Shown piece by piece: positions 34,372 through 47,358 of a stretch of 64,000 bases of DNA; position 1 is the stretch's first letter; each line of letters begins with the position of its first letter. Location: NCBI RefSeq assembly GCF_051020985.1, contig NC_135006.1, forward strand, positions 17,749,501 through 17,813,500, read 5' to 3'. The position numbers were made by a program, and so were the translations under genes. Below the pieces are notes generated by a model. It was not told where the DNA came from. It did not search any database and saw only the letters and a list, made by a program, of their open reading frames with translations. This DNA comes from Nomia melanderi (Eukaryota > Arthropoda > Insecta > Hymenoptera > Halictidae).

Positions 34372-36930
34372 ATGGCTCTTAAAGTGTGTCTGCTCGCCAC
34401 GATAGCGATTACGGTTTTGATTGGTACGTACACTGACCTAACCCGAATCTCATCTGCACTCCCTGCTTCGTTATTCTTTCGTAACACCTCTTTCTTCGTT
34501 ATTCTTTTATTCATTACTCAGCTACTGCTCTATATCGCGAGAGAATGAAATTAGGGGATAAATATGTGCTACATCGACTGTGGCTTGACTATATTAAGTA
34601 TAAGTGCACTCTGAGTGTTAAGAATTTATACTATAAATAAACAATATTTAACAGTAGCGTGACTAACGGAAGATAGAACTTAAAGTTAAGATAGGGACTG
34701 CGTTTAGGAAAGAAATCATCTAAACCGGAAGATTGTAGCGAAGAGAATATCTTAAGAGATCTATTTTTATAATCTTTGCAAGCGATTGTTAGTAAATCAG
34801 TCTAGTTGCCGGGTGATTTTAATGTTAACACGGTACGCCATCGTAATTCAAAGTCGATTTTCGAGGACAATTAGCGTCACTGTGAATTCTCGAATTTCGT
34901 AAACAAACTCAGTCGTTTGACGATTGTTCGTGGCACAAATGTCTGTTTGCCCGCTTCAATTTAGAATGTAACCCCAAACTGTTGCTCAGCAGCGCACGCA
35001 CACCTAACCGTCCCAAATTCCCCGGTTCCTCGCCTCGGTTAATTAATCGTGTTTTCCTTTCTGCTAGGAATATCATCCGTCTACGCTTGGAACCCCGAGG
35101 TACACCGGTACGTATTTAACGTTCGCCTCTCTGTGGCCGCGTAGCGACGCGATCGTTTTTAGAGGAGCTGAAACGCGAGGACGAAATATCCTCGGGGAAT
35201 TAAGAAATTAATGCAACCCGGCGGCTCTTGCAATATCGTTGGAAGAACAGAAAATAGCCCCGCGAACTCCAGGAACCTCCGTTCGACTCCCAAAGAAGTT
35301 CGCGCAGTTTCCTTTCGGCCGGTAGCAATATCCAGAGCAGAAAATTGTTTCAACGCCGAGGAAGAATGAAAGACGAACGAAAGTACGGCGGACGTGATGA
35401 AATTTCATATCCCAGACCGTTCCGTCTTCGTACCGTTGGAACGCCCACGCTCGAGCAAAAACATCGGTAGCTAAATCGAATCGCGGTCCTTCGGAGTATT
35501 CGACACAACATCATATTCAGGCGAAAAACGGCAACCGAGTTTCGCTTGCTGAGCCGCGTCGAAGTCGGGACACGCGAAATTCCTGAAGAGTCGAAATAAT
35601 TCGTTTCATAGAACAGCTAACGAACCCGCGCGTCCGAGAGTTAATCGACGAGCGCAGTAGTTAAAGAACGTTTCCGCTAAACAAGGGAGGATATTAAAGT
35701 ACAATTTCACGAAAATTTCATAAAAGTGGAACTTCCGCGTAGCTTATAACCGTGCTAGGATCGAAATCCAGCGTTTCTAACAGTAATTATCCTGCGAACC
35801 ATCCCGGTGGTTCCAGGCAATCCTCTAACAGCAAATCAACTCGAGATCGTAACAAGAAACAATCGTCCGTCCGAAAATCCAAGCTAATTTCACGCTGGTC
35901 TACAGGGATAATTGAATTCCGCATAGTTCCCGTAGCCCGCGCGGGTCGCATAATCCTTTAATTCTGTCGCAGCTACGAGAGCTACGACCTAGACAGAGGT
36001 CCCGTGTTCTACGAGGCCTATTATCCGGACAGCAGCGACGAGTCCCGCGGCAGTTACCCGGAGAAGCGGTTCTTCGACCGGGAGGCTGTCCTGGAGAAGA
36101 CGTACCAGGTGCCGTCGCAGCGACTGGCGTACCCAGAGAGCGCCGTTCGACTGAGCGGCGCGTTGAACCAAGCGAGGGGTCCTCCGCAGGACGCCGGTTT
36201 CTCCGCGCAGGCCCAGAGCCAGCCTCTGGACATAAAGGAGATATCGAACCTGGCTAGACGCGCGATCTCCCGCGATCTGGAGAACTGGAACACGATCGAG
36301 AGTTACCTGGACCGCGCCAAGTACCAGGAGCCCTCCTATCGCCGCAGGATCGTCGTCCCGGAGGAGCGATACGGGATCGAGCGGTCAGCCCGAGGAATTG
36401 GGCCGGGCTTGTCGGACTCCTTCAAGGATGGACGTGACTTCAACCGCGACTTGTACGAGGAAATCCGGGAGGAACCGTTTCAGTCGGCTGATCAAAGGAT
36501 GCCGGACGCGGCGAGAAGATTGGCTGCCCGCGATCTGGCGGGGAGAGACACTCTGACGAGCTTCGGGCCGATCCGATATCAAAACCAAGCTCCGCGGGAG
36601 CCGAGGCTCCCAGCGTCTCTGCTGAAAGATCCCTATCCACCCGAGAACATCTTCGCACCCAGACCCCAGGTGATCAACTATATCTTCTCGAAGAAACCGG
36701 TGGTGGCCGAGAACGAAGCGCAGAGCGCAGCTCCGAAGAAAGAGGCGACCGACGAGGCTGCTCCCAGGAACTACGGGGACAATCTCATCCAAGAGGAGAT
36801 CGGGAAGCAAGAGGGGAAGCAGGACGTGAAGGTGACGTCCATCGAGGTCAGCGAGGTGCCCAGGCACAAGACCAGGCATCACCACGGCGAATGGCCGAAG
36901 CGCGATTACTCGAAGCGTCATCAGTCGTGA
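34372..36930 (+). CDS. Secreted protein of unknown function, charged and tyrosine-rich
   Basis: Exons 34372-34423, 35068-35107, 35973-36930 (phases 1 and 2) encode 349 residues. A clear signal peptide (MALKVCLLATIAITVLIG, cleavage likely after Ala24) is split between exons 1 and 2, an arrangement common in secreted insect proteins. The mature part is hydrophilic, rich in Arg, Glu, Tyr and Pro, with no cysteine pattern and no membrane segment. Several dibasic sites occur (for example EKR near residue 49, RRR near 144, a KR before the C-terminus), and the tail is His/Lys/Arg-rich. It could be a prohormone-like precursor or an extracellular matrix or cuticle-associated protein; I do not recognise the family. 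The gene stands alone, with about 10 kb of gene-free sequence upstream. The start is the first ATG after an arthropod-type initiator at 34344. Confidence 0.78.
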
Positions 36931-38901
36931 ATTATCAGAGGACGTCGAGGCTCCGTGAATTTGATTGTCGGGCAACTGAAGGATATCGGCTGATGGAGGA
37001 ATTGACGAGGATGCTTTCGTATTTGGCGTTATGGAATTACGGTGGTTCTGCGCTGATGTAGTCGGCGAGGTGGACGTTGATTGGGTTCTATTGAAATTGA
37101 TTCCCGTTTGGTTCTTTCCTGCTTTTGTCCTTTCTACTTCGCCTTTGGAATATAAGTGGCTTAACCGTAAACGAACGTCTTTCTCGATCGAATTTTTGGG
37201 GACGTTTTGGAAGGCGCCGGAGTCTCGACGGTAAACCGTGAACAGTGATACGTTGTCTGAAATGTTTATTCAATGTATTATGCTACAACAATGGTACAAT
37301 GTTCGCTAACAACGTGTACATATATGCATCGCTACGCTTTCTTCCTACTTCAACTTTCGTATTCATCGTCAATGAGATACACGATAAAACCGCACATGTA
37401 TTAACAAGTAGTTAACCGCGTTTAGGAAAATATTTGGTTTCCGCGGGTGCTCGTAACAACACGTTTACGCGGGAACGCTCTTCCCCGCTTTTGAAACGAA
37501 TATTCTTCGAAGGAATGTCCGTGCGATTCTCGTTCGCTTGTCGTTTATTTTATACTCGGATGAGACACCTATATTATCGACACGATAGAACTTATCAGTT
37601 AATGAGTTGGAACACAACTTCGTTTGGTGGATAGTCTCAGTTAGCTACATCTAGAATATTTATATTTAATTATCCGATTCTTCTTCCCTTCCTCCCCTCG
37701 CCCTTTGTGTTTCGGATATCTTTCGCCGTGATAATCGTTTCTCGTCGCGCGACAGCGAGAATTGGAATTAACACTCGTGCGCATACTTATTCACTGGGTA
37801 TTAAATCGTTAAAACGTTCAACTAGGGTCTAGCGTCGTACTGCTGTTCAAACAGCCGCAAAGTCAACAAAGAACAACAAGACTCGCGGAAGAGAATAACA
37901 TTTGAGTCGCTCGGAAGCCAATGCGGTGAATTCCGGAGAGCAGAAATCGAGGAAATAAATATATTGGCTTCTGAAATTATTATACAACACACTAAGACCT
38001 ATACCGTGTCAGGTTTTCTTAGTTTTCATGCTTACGCAGCTGGGGGACACGTTCGTCGAAGATATTTACATACATACATACATATAACTAACGCTTTCAC
38101 TCATCTTCGATCGCTCCGCACATGTAAAAATAAATTCTTTTCCCCCTTTGAGCTGGTCAACGAGCACGTAGCATGAAAAAAGACCTTCGAACGAACGGTA
38201 AAGTACATACGTCACTCTTACGTCGAAGACTGTACACTTAGAAAAATGAGAAGCAGCACGAAACGAAGTAAGTCAGGCAATTAGTATCAATTTAAAAGTC
38301 GAATTATTGTACTGTGTGTTTGTAGTCGTATAAAGTAAGAGTTTAATTTATACAGCTGCAAGATCAATATAATAATTTAACGAAGGTCTACGTTAATTTA
38401 TGGACAACTATAGTTTTATGTAAAGTACTGTTCTAAAACGGACTATGTTCATATTCTATGTCTCCCAAATCTCCTCTGTTCATGGTTTTATTCGAAACCA
38501 CACGAGTATCTAATTTCCGTTTTATAGGTGTGTATAGTTAAGTATCATTATGAAGTTTTATAATTTAATTTGGCGCGTACAAGACTTTAAGCATCTTGTA
38601 TACACATATATTTACTCTTCAATATTAGAATCAACTTACTGTTGTATAAAATTATCTGCCTAAGTTCATTCACGAGTCCCTTTCTTCAGATATAAGTTCC
38701 TCTTTCAGCACATCATACAATTACTTATCGCTATAAGCCACGTAACGATATACAAAAATAATTATGATCTAAAGTTCAGTAAACGTACTCCTTTAGGAAA
38801 CATTAATTCAACAGTCTGCAAGAATATTGAAGGTGCAAATATGAGTGATTCGAAATCATATAGTACATAGCATGCAAATCATGTACTGTACCTGCATCAG
38901 T
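36931..38901. other. Intergenic, 3' sides of the secreted-protein and guanylate kinase genes
   Basis: Both genes end towards this 2 kb spacer. Composition changes from CpG-rich (left) to AT-rich (right) across it. No gene seen. Confidence 0.45.
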
Positions 38902-39625
38902 TTATTGTTGTATCTCTGTATCAATAAACTCCTTTAATTTTTCATATGCCTTAGAGAAATTATCATTTACAATTACTATATTAAAATTACCAGGCTTCTC
39001 ACCTGTAATTTTGATCAAGTCTGTTATGATTTTCTTGTTTCGTATCTTTACTGTAGATATTAAACGCATATATACCATATTCTATTTCTGCTTTTGCAGC
39101 AGACAATCTGTGCTGCAAAGACTCCTCCGTTTCAGTCTGCCTGTTTCTCAATCTTTTCTCAAGCTCATCCATGGATGGTGGCTTGACAAATACGTACAGA
39201 GGATTCAGAGAACTCTGCTTCACCTGCTTTACTCCTTGCATATCAATGTCTAATACACAGATTTTGCCTGCTCTTTGTACATCTTCCACCGCCTGTTTAC
39301 TAAACACATTAGTATCTTGTTAATGAAATAGACACGACAAATAATGTTTAGCTATCATAAAAAGTTACCTAGTGCCATACAAGTTACCACTAAACGTGGC
39401 AGTCTCAAGGAACTCTCCCTGCTCTATCTGTTTCTCCATTTTCTCTTTACTTGTAAAGTAATAATGCTTTCCATCTTCCTCACCAGGCCTGGGTTTTCGA
39501 GTGGTATGAGAAACAGAGAAGCCATATTTGTCTGGATATTCTTCGAACAGCTTCTTTATGAACGTACTTTTCCCACTTCCCGATGGACCACACAAAACTA
39601 ATGTACGTGGGCCTTTTTGGAGCAT
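38902..39625 (-). CDS. GUK1: Guanylate kinase
   Basis: Exons 39369-39625, 39076-39299, 38902-39002 on the minus strand; phases 2 and 1 close to 193 residues, close to the usual 190-200 of eukaryotic guanylate kinases. The enzyme phosphorylates GMP to GDP with ATP in the cytosol, feeding GTP and dGTP synthesis. The P-loop GPSGSGKS is at residues 13-20, followed by the GMP-binding stretch (SHTTRKPRPGE) and the NLYGTSK motif, which is restored only by splicing exon 1 to exon 2. Other family signatures are CVLDIDMQG and the RNRQTETEESL lid. The ATG at 39625 gives a protein aligned with the human N-terminus, but an acceptor at 39637 leaves an open frame of 11 bases upstream, so a longer N-terminus from an unseen upstream exon is possible. 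Confidence 0.93.
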
Positions 39626-39636
39626 ATTACAAACAC

Positions 39637-41672
39637 CTAGAAATAATTGTCAGAACATGATAGATTTCTAATATAATCATCGGATCTGGAATACTATTGC
39701 ATAGCCGAGTTGCGTAAAAAATGTTGAACAAAACTATAAATGCAAACGTAATAATACCTAAATCTACGTAACAATTAAATTTCATGTAACTGCAGAATCA
39801 CTTCATACCTGTGGCAAGTGTTCTAAGAATGGAAAACGAAATCATACTTAAAAGAATAATATAATCTCATCTAAGAGTCCTCAGAAGCTATAAAAAACGA
39901 AAACGTTTAAACAGAGTTGATTGTGTACCGTAAAATGTTTTAAACTAGATTGTGGACAAAGACAATGTTAATGTTTTAGAAAGCGAACGTCCGTGTGGAA
40001 TTTAGAGAGATGCACTAAAAAAGCGTTAAATTTCGTTCAACCTATCGCGAGGTGGATACGAATGCAATAATGCAGCAACAGAGAGAACAGCTGATTGAAA
40101 TGCCGGAAATATCATAATTATGGAGAGACCAGCGTAAATACAAGCTCGCGATATCAAATGGACAGGCGATGAAGATATGAACGCCGGCGTCGAAACCGGC
40201 GGCTGTTATAGCGTGTCCGAACCCTTACAAGCCATGGGGGTGAAGTCGGATTGCAGGCCCTTCGTAATATTGATTTTTCAAGTGGAAAACATACCGCAAA
40301 TCGCACAAACTCCGTTTCACAAGTGCTCACTGGACGGAAGAAGTGAGATCCTGGCATATTTAATCTATAAGATCCCGAAGCGATTCTATGGTTTGAATTA
40401 CGACAAATCAACCTATCGCTCTATTTCATTATTCTTGAGATGTGGCACGAAGAAGAATTCGGTAAAACGATAGAACGACTTGGCTTCGCAGGAGACCACG
40501 CAACTACCCCCTTCGCAAACCTCCTGTCAGTCAGCAAGGGGAATTAACCAAATGATAAAAGTTATCTCACCTTTACAGAGGATTCAGGGATTAATGACAA
40601 CCGCTAGAGATATATCAGATGTAAAGACGAAGAAAACCAAGAACGTCCGCGGTTGGAAAAGGAACAGCATGAAACACAGGCTACCACGTTTTCATTTGAT
40701 ATCAAGCGCATGCGCCTTCCACAGCCGCATTATGAATTAAAAACAGCTCCGGGTATTGCGCGCGTGACCGACAGAAATTCATATTTAGTTTTCAGATTAT
40801 ATAGTAGATACGTATATTTTCTTCGATACAAGTTTTCAACGTTTCAATTGAAATCTTATTTTTTTTTTATGTTGAAAGGTTATGTACGGTGGAATCGCGT
40901 TATCGGGAATAGGTTGAATATTGAGAAATTGGATTTTGATTTTGGTTTAACGAGAAATGCGGTTGATTTTTCTGTTTAACGAAAATGGCGGTTCTGGAAG
41001 TATTTGCATTTTATTTCACCGCCTAATATCCTCTTTACAAGTTATTGCTATTAAAGGAAGATAATTCTCTCGTAAAAATATATGTCGTTTCGATAACGAA
41101 AACATGCTTCGCATCCTATGTCCGTGGAACGCGCGTCGCACGTCCGGAAGGAATGTCGATATCATATCTTACGTAAATAATTACGTAAACGGTTTATGCG
41201 CAAACATTAAGTCCATTCGAACACGAGGGAGAGCTGTTGCAATTAATACAATATTCGTCATTAATAGATATCAAAGAATAAGTTAAATGTGTTTTACTTT
41301 TGCATTTATTAAATATATATTTTGCACATTTATTTGTATTATTTTTAATATTTGAATGATATTCATTTACAATACAGGTTATAGATTTAAAATTTTCCTG
41401 ATATCATCCTCGTATATGTTCTTTTCTCTTTAATTTGTGTATTGTATTAAAATCGAAAATATAAATTTAAACATGTTATCTATTCTATACACATACAGAA
41501 TTCTTTCAACCGGAACAGTAATTGATTTTGGTAGTTAGAATTAGAATGATAGCAATCTGTAACGGCATTCTTATAAAATTACTATGTACTAGCTACGCTT
41601 GAACATTGCACAAGAAATGCTAGATTTAGATTGACAAAATATAGTCTTTTTTTTTTTGTATATATGTATATC

Positions 41673-41713
<41 letters not shown>

Positions 41714-42168
41714 TATCGTAGACGTTTCGCAAAAATAAAAATATAACTAAAGAACAATTAAAAAATGTACAATATATATATATATACATATATATATATT
41801 TTGTTTTAAATTACTATGTTTTGGTTGCTAAGATTAGGGTATGTTAAATCTCAGTATGGCAATGCACACATGTAGAAATGCATGCACACACATTTAACAT
41901 AAAAAAAATATATATATAAATAAATATATATCACATTATGTTCATTGATCCAATATAGATACTCACTCACACTTAATAAACGTTAGAATAACAATAGGTA
42001 GAAGTAGCAATGTAGTAAGATTAGTAGTCGTAGCGACATTAAATGTCTTCCCCTTGTACTTTTTAGCGTGATGTACTCTCGTGTGCGTGGCAGATTTATT
42101 TGAACTTACATCCTTATTCAATATAATTTCATCCCCTTGATTCTCATCTACATAGAATGGAAGATCGT
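39637..42168. other. Spacer between guanylate kinase and RSK
   Basis: The left part (to about 40.3 kb) probably holds the 5' untranslated exon and promoter of guanylate kinase on the minus strand. The right part holds the RSK 3' region with microsatellites. An open frame at 40177-40473 (+) is unsupported. Confidence 0.4.
41645..41810. repeat. TA/CA microsatellites in the RSK 3' region
   Basis: Runs of (TA)n with a short (TG)n at about 41652-41710 and 41775-41800, also 41905-41935. They lie 3' of the RSK stop, upstream of a possible AATAAA (minus strand, TTTATT at 41305-41310), so may be in its 3' untranslated region. Confidence 0.6.
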
Positions 42169-45100
42169 TTAAACTTCGGTAGGACCTGACGGTTTAGCTT
42201 GCGTTCTTCGACGTGCCAGTTCGGACATAACAACGGGACCAATATGAGGAGATCTTGGACTACTAGACATTGCTCTGTACGTTTCTGCTACTGCTCTCTA
42301 CAAATGTATATTTCAAGTATTATACCCACGTGCAAAAACAAGTCTACTGCTGAACAAGCGGAGCATACTTTTAGGCTGTGTGGATCCTTAACAGTATACG
42401 GTAACACTTTCTGCGGAAGACGATGGCGATTACTAATCCACGGGTACTTCAAAATGGCAGCTGCAGTAGGCCTTCGATTAGGATCAACGTGTAACATTCT
42501 TTTCACTAATTCTTTAGCTTCGACCGAGATCTGACACCATATACCATTCTCAGTGTCTATAAAACCAGGTCCGATACGGTCTAATATGTCGGTTGCACTA
42601 TCTCCAGGATTATTGCGGAACGGCGTATATCTGATATGCAAAATTGACATTATTAGCGCCGGATAATACGTCAATTTCGAGGGAGTTAACGGACAGCGGT
42701 TTAATTACCCTGCCAACATGATGTATAACAAAACACCGAGCGACCAAATGTCACATGCCGCGTCATATCCTTGACGTTTCAACACTTCCGGCGCTACAAA
42801 ATTTGCCGTGTAACACGGGGTCATTAATAAACCATTCTCTGCTCGCAGTTGTTTCGCAAATCCGAGATCACACAAACAAAGTGACGACGGATCAGCTCCT
42901 GGTTTCGAATATAATATATTGGATGGCTTTAAATCCCGGTGAACAACCTAATTATTACACAATTAACATGTGACATATGTAAATTAATGTAAAGCTGAGT
43001 GAACAACGTGTATGTATATACCCCATTTTCATGTAGATAATGAACTACGCTAGTAATTGTGTACATCACTTCGGCAGCTTCTTTTTCTGTAAGATTACGC
43101 CTTTGTAACAAGCGGTCAAGCAACTCCCCACCTCGCAACAACTCTAACACAAGATAAGCTCGTTTATCGTCTTCGTGAACGGCTCTTAATGTTACAATAT
43201 GCGGATGTCTTCCATACCGAAGCAAAATTTCAATTTCTTCCGTTGGATCTCTCTTTGATTTCTCAATTACCTATGATCAAATTAACGTTACCATATGAAC
43301 AGTACCGACCCGATGTAATACAATATTGGACATTGTACCTTCACTGCAAATTCTGTCTTAGATGCCTTGTGAACTGCTAAATAGACTGTACTGTACGTTC
43401 CTTTACCAATTTCTTGCTTAAATTCATACTCGTCGGTTACACATATGGAACTCACGTAAGTTGGGAAACTTGCACTGAGACTATCACAATTTTTATATTC
43501 AGGTGTTTTATTGTGATCTTCAAGAAGGCACGGAGCTACGAAGCTGAAGCCGCGAAACAGTTCGTGAGCATTGGCGCTTGGAGGTACCCCAGGAGAATCT
43601 ACAATGTTGTAACAATTCCAGTTTGCTATGTTCAGTAGACAATAGAAGTTAAACTATCAATACCTTCAGGTGTTTTACATGTAAATTCGCTATCAAAATA
43701 AAATGCATCATCATCTTGGCTAACAGCTGGTTTAAAGGGGGGTTTTATTTCTTTTTTATATAGAGCTTCCCAATCGATTGTCGCAAAGAATACGTGGTTC
43801 TTTATTTCTTCTACACCGCCTAGAATGATAACAGAATCACAGAGTAAATTTATTTAGTATCAGTATACTCTCTGTTAAATTAAAAAAAAATACATTACCA
43901 GATCCGAGTCTATTTGCAGGAGTTCTTTTAAACAGAACTCTGAGAAGTGCTTGTGCTTCTGGTGAAATGTTTAGTGGCATACTAAGCTTTGCCTTTAATA
44001 TCTGTGTCATTGTTTCCTTGCGATTAACGCCTTGAAATGGAAGAGCTCCAGTCAACATTTCGAACTAAAAATTCGAAATTTATATTTTATAAGTAATAAA
44101 CATTAAAATTAGCGGTCGTTAGATGTTACTGCAACTAACCATAAGAACACCAAAGCTCCACCAGTCAGCGGCGAACGAATGCCCTTTGCGATTAACAATT
44201 TCTGGTGCCATGTATTCGACGGTACCACAAAAGGAATATGCCTTACAATCATCTAAAGGTTGCTTGCTTAGGCCAAAGTCGGTTAAAGAGATATGGCCTT
44301 CAGTGTCCAGAAGAATACTATTATAAATCAGGAGATTATAATGAAATATGGTCGTATAATATTTGGATTACTGATAAGTAAAGTATTACAAACTTTTCTG
44401 GTTTGAGATCCCTGTATATAATTCCAAGCTTATGTATGTGATCCAACGCAAGAGCAAGTTCTGCTAAATAAAACTTCACATCATCTTCAGTAAACATCAC
44501 CTGTAACAACAATGATAAGAATGAATCATTACTCCTGAAAAGTAAATCTACTCGAATAGTGGAAGATTACCTCTTTAGCTAATCTTGAAAATAGATCACC
44601 ACCCCTGAGAAAGTCTAAAATTAAATACAGTTTTCCCTCCGTTTGGAATGCATAATGCAGTCGAACTATGAATGGATGTTCAACATCCACCAATATGTTT
44701 CTTTCCATTTTTGTCCTAACTCTGTCCCGAACTGAGGCAATAGCAAAACATTAGAACACTTAAAAAAGAAAAGAATGCTTAAAGTAAGAATTGCTCTGAA
44801 AATCTGTCTTGTGTGATTACAATATATAAATTAGACATTTTAATAAATTAGTTCTTTAACTTAAAGCTTTCAGAGCTACTCTCATACATTTAACTCGATA
44901 AACACCTTTTAATGTAGCCTTTTTCAGAACTTTCATGGCATAAATTGTTCCACTATCTTTACCAATAACTTTCCTCACTAAGAACACCTAAATAACCCAA
45001 GAATTTAATTCATATGAGGACACGACAAACGTTACTTTTCTTTCTGATCGCTGGGAAACACAAATACCTTCCCAAAAGAACCTTGGCCAAGAACTTTGAG

Positions 45101-45511
45101 AAGCTCAAACTGAGATGGATCTGCTTTTTCATGACCATCCCGTACCACTTCTCGTACTTCGATCTCATGAGACTCAGAACACCCATTTGAACGCGGCTCA
45201 ACTGCATTTCCTTGGGTAATCATTGCTTCCTCCTGAGACTCTGCTGAAAGAATCTCTACAGCTTCCTGAATAATAGAGATGATTGTCGCGTACAATCTTT
45301 CTGTTACAATTCAACTGTCATCAATTATAACAAGACTGTCTTAAAAGCATTATAACTGTTTTGACAAGTGAAATAACGATACCTTTTCATTCACATTTTG
45401 TTCAGACCAAGGAACCGTCAAATTCGCTAACGGCATTATATTCGACGTTGCGTTATTATTCGCAAAATTGTAGAAGTTGTCGTAAAATACTCCCGCGTGC
45501 ACGGTCGTCAT
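42169..45511 (-). CDS. RPS6KA (S6kII): Ribosomal protein S6 kinase alpha (RSK), two-kinase enzyme
   Basis: Thirteen exons: 45383-45511, 45068-45265, 44906-44987, 44571-44731, 44394-44500, 44140-44317, 43899-44064, 43664-43819, 43339-43598, 43022-43270, 42709-42947, 42369-42630, 42169-42297; all phases close to 771 residues (human RSKs about 735-740). It is an ERK-activated Ser/Thr kinase of the cytosol and nucleus. N-terminal AGC kinase: GQGSFGK 103-109, Lys128, YRDLKPEN 219-226, DFG 239-241, activation-loop Ser254. Linker: DSPGVPPSANAHELFRGFSF with hydrophobic-motif Ser411. C-terminal CaMK-like kinase: Lys479, HRDLKPSN with Asp567, activation-loop Thr605 in LLMTPCYT. The C-terminal kinase has DLG (589-591) in place of DFG. 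The tail keeps a basic ERK-docking stretch (LARRRTQAK) and ends in TEV, which fits a class I PDZ ligand. Head-to-head with cyclin K. Confidence 0.96.
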
Positions 45512-47358
45512 AAATTATCATTTAGTTGCGTTTAGTTTATACAAGACCGCACACGATACGTTAAAGCGAAGGCGTTCAAACCAGATTTCTGACACACCGG
45601 AAGCACCTGCTTTGCGACCTTAAATATAGCCGAGAGGAATGGCTGCTTTACAACAAACCTTACCAAAACTGAACGAAAATACTTCAAAATATATGCGTCT
45701 CTGACAAAATATATACTCAAAATATAATGTTTCGAAGCACAAAAGGTTCAAAAACGTCTGGGAATATGTAACACACTATATCAAATTTGTTTGGTACTTC
45801 AATTAAGTACAAGAAGTCACCTTAACATACGCGTTATTGATTGGACTGTCAACAAACAAAGACAAAAAAATCGAACTACGAAATCTGATAATAAAACGCA
45901 CGCAATAAGTACATCTCACGGAAACAATTAATTCAGTCGAATTCGAACGAAGCAAGTGGATTTATTTTCGTTATTAACATTCCTTCCTTGTTATTAACAT
46001 TTTTTATTATTAGGAGATCCGAAATCACGACACTTGTGCACAAGTTGATAATAAAATGATTCCTGAAACGTTTCTGGTGAAAGTTATACGTCAATGAATT
46101 TAAAAAAAAAACATAATAAATGAGGACAAGACAAATGCGTGTTATTATACGAGAAAATCAGTCAGAAGATATTGGCTTGATACGTTACGCGAAGCGTTCC
46201 GTCAATTTAATATCCAATAAATGATGTAGCTTTAACGTTATTTCATTTAATCTCTGCCTTTAAAAATTTCAGAAATTCTAGTCAATGCTATTAGAGACTA
46301 GAAATTCTACTGTTCTGTTCTGAAAAGAAATATCATATTTTAATACCAATCGCATATATACAACTTCAAATTCTGTACAAATAACTCAAAACTTTATTCG
46401 AAGGCTCTTGTGGTTACTAGGATAAAATCCCCAGCAGATCCTTCGATAAGTAATGATTCATACAGGAATCGTAATTAAAGATTAGATGAAATGGAAGGTA
46501 TTAGGTTTCTTATTATAAAAAAAATTAGTTCATTAGTGTTAGATCATTTGTCTCAGTATAATGTATTAGCACTATGCAGAGTTAATAGTAGCTTTTTTTA
46601 TTAATATTTAATTTAAATGATAAATGTGTTGAAAGCACTTATATCACCATCTATAGCTGATCATTCCAACTTCCAAGTAATTGACAGAAATTTAGGATAT
46701 GTAGGTTCGTCCAATTAGTACGATATTTTTAATGTTAGATGGTGCTGCAATTCTCTTCTCGAGGATAATTTGTTATTTAAATGAATACTTTACAATTGAA
46801 CGATTCGTGGGAAATTTTGTTGATTAATATTATTATGGACAAATTTAAGAGCAGTCTTTTGCGTTTAAAACGCAGACCGTTTCAATGATACATTTTGTTA
46901 ATTAGGACCCACTAGGGATATACTATAACACGAATTATTGACAGACATGACTGAATTGCTGCTAAGTTCATGCAATGGTATGTTTTTGTCAGTGTTGCGT
47001 TTAGTGATCAGTGTTTGTTACTCGCAACAAAACTTTTTTAAACCGTTTATGCTATAAATTGCAGATATTACTTTTCAAGCGGAGAAACTTCTGTGATAAT
47101 ATTTGTAAAGAATAGTTGAAGTAAGTAAGAAAAGAGTATTGTTCACATTGATGATTACCTTAACCTATAATGATTCCTTTCGTGACGATTAGTATTATTC
47201 AGTTGTTGTGTTTTCAATAATTTACACAAGTTTCTTTTGCGTCTCATCAGTCGTTCGGTATATTTCAAAATTTACTAAGCAATGATTTATTTCATAATTT
47301 AGTTTATGTAAATGTAGGTAGTTCTGACATATCAATTATTACTTTTAGAAAAATAAAA
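45512..47358. promoter_or_regulatory. Shared head-to-head spacer of RSK and cyclin K
   Basis: AT-rich 1.8 kb between the two divergent start codons. A pyrimidine-A-G acceptor-like site (TTTTAG, 47346) just before the cyclin K ATG suggests that its first exon is non-coding and lies in this spacer. No gene seen. Confidence 0.4.

Noticed and set aside
40177..40473. 98-codon plus-strand open frame near guanylate kinase
   Set aside because: No recognisable domain or downstream exon; lies where the guanylate kinase leader on the other strand is expected.
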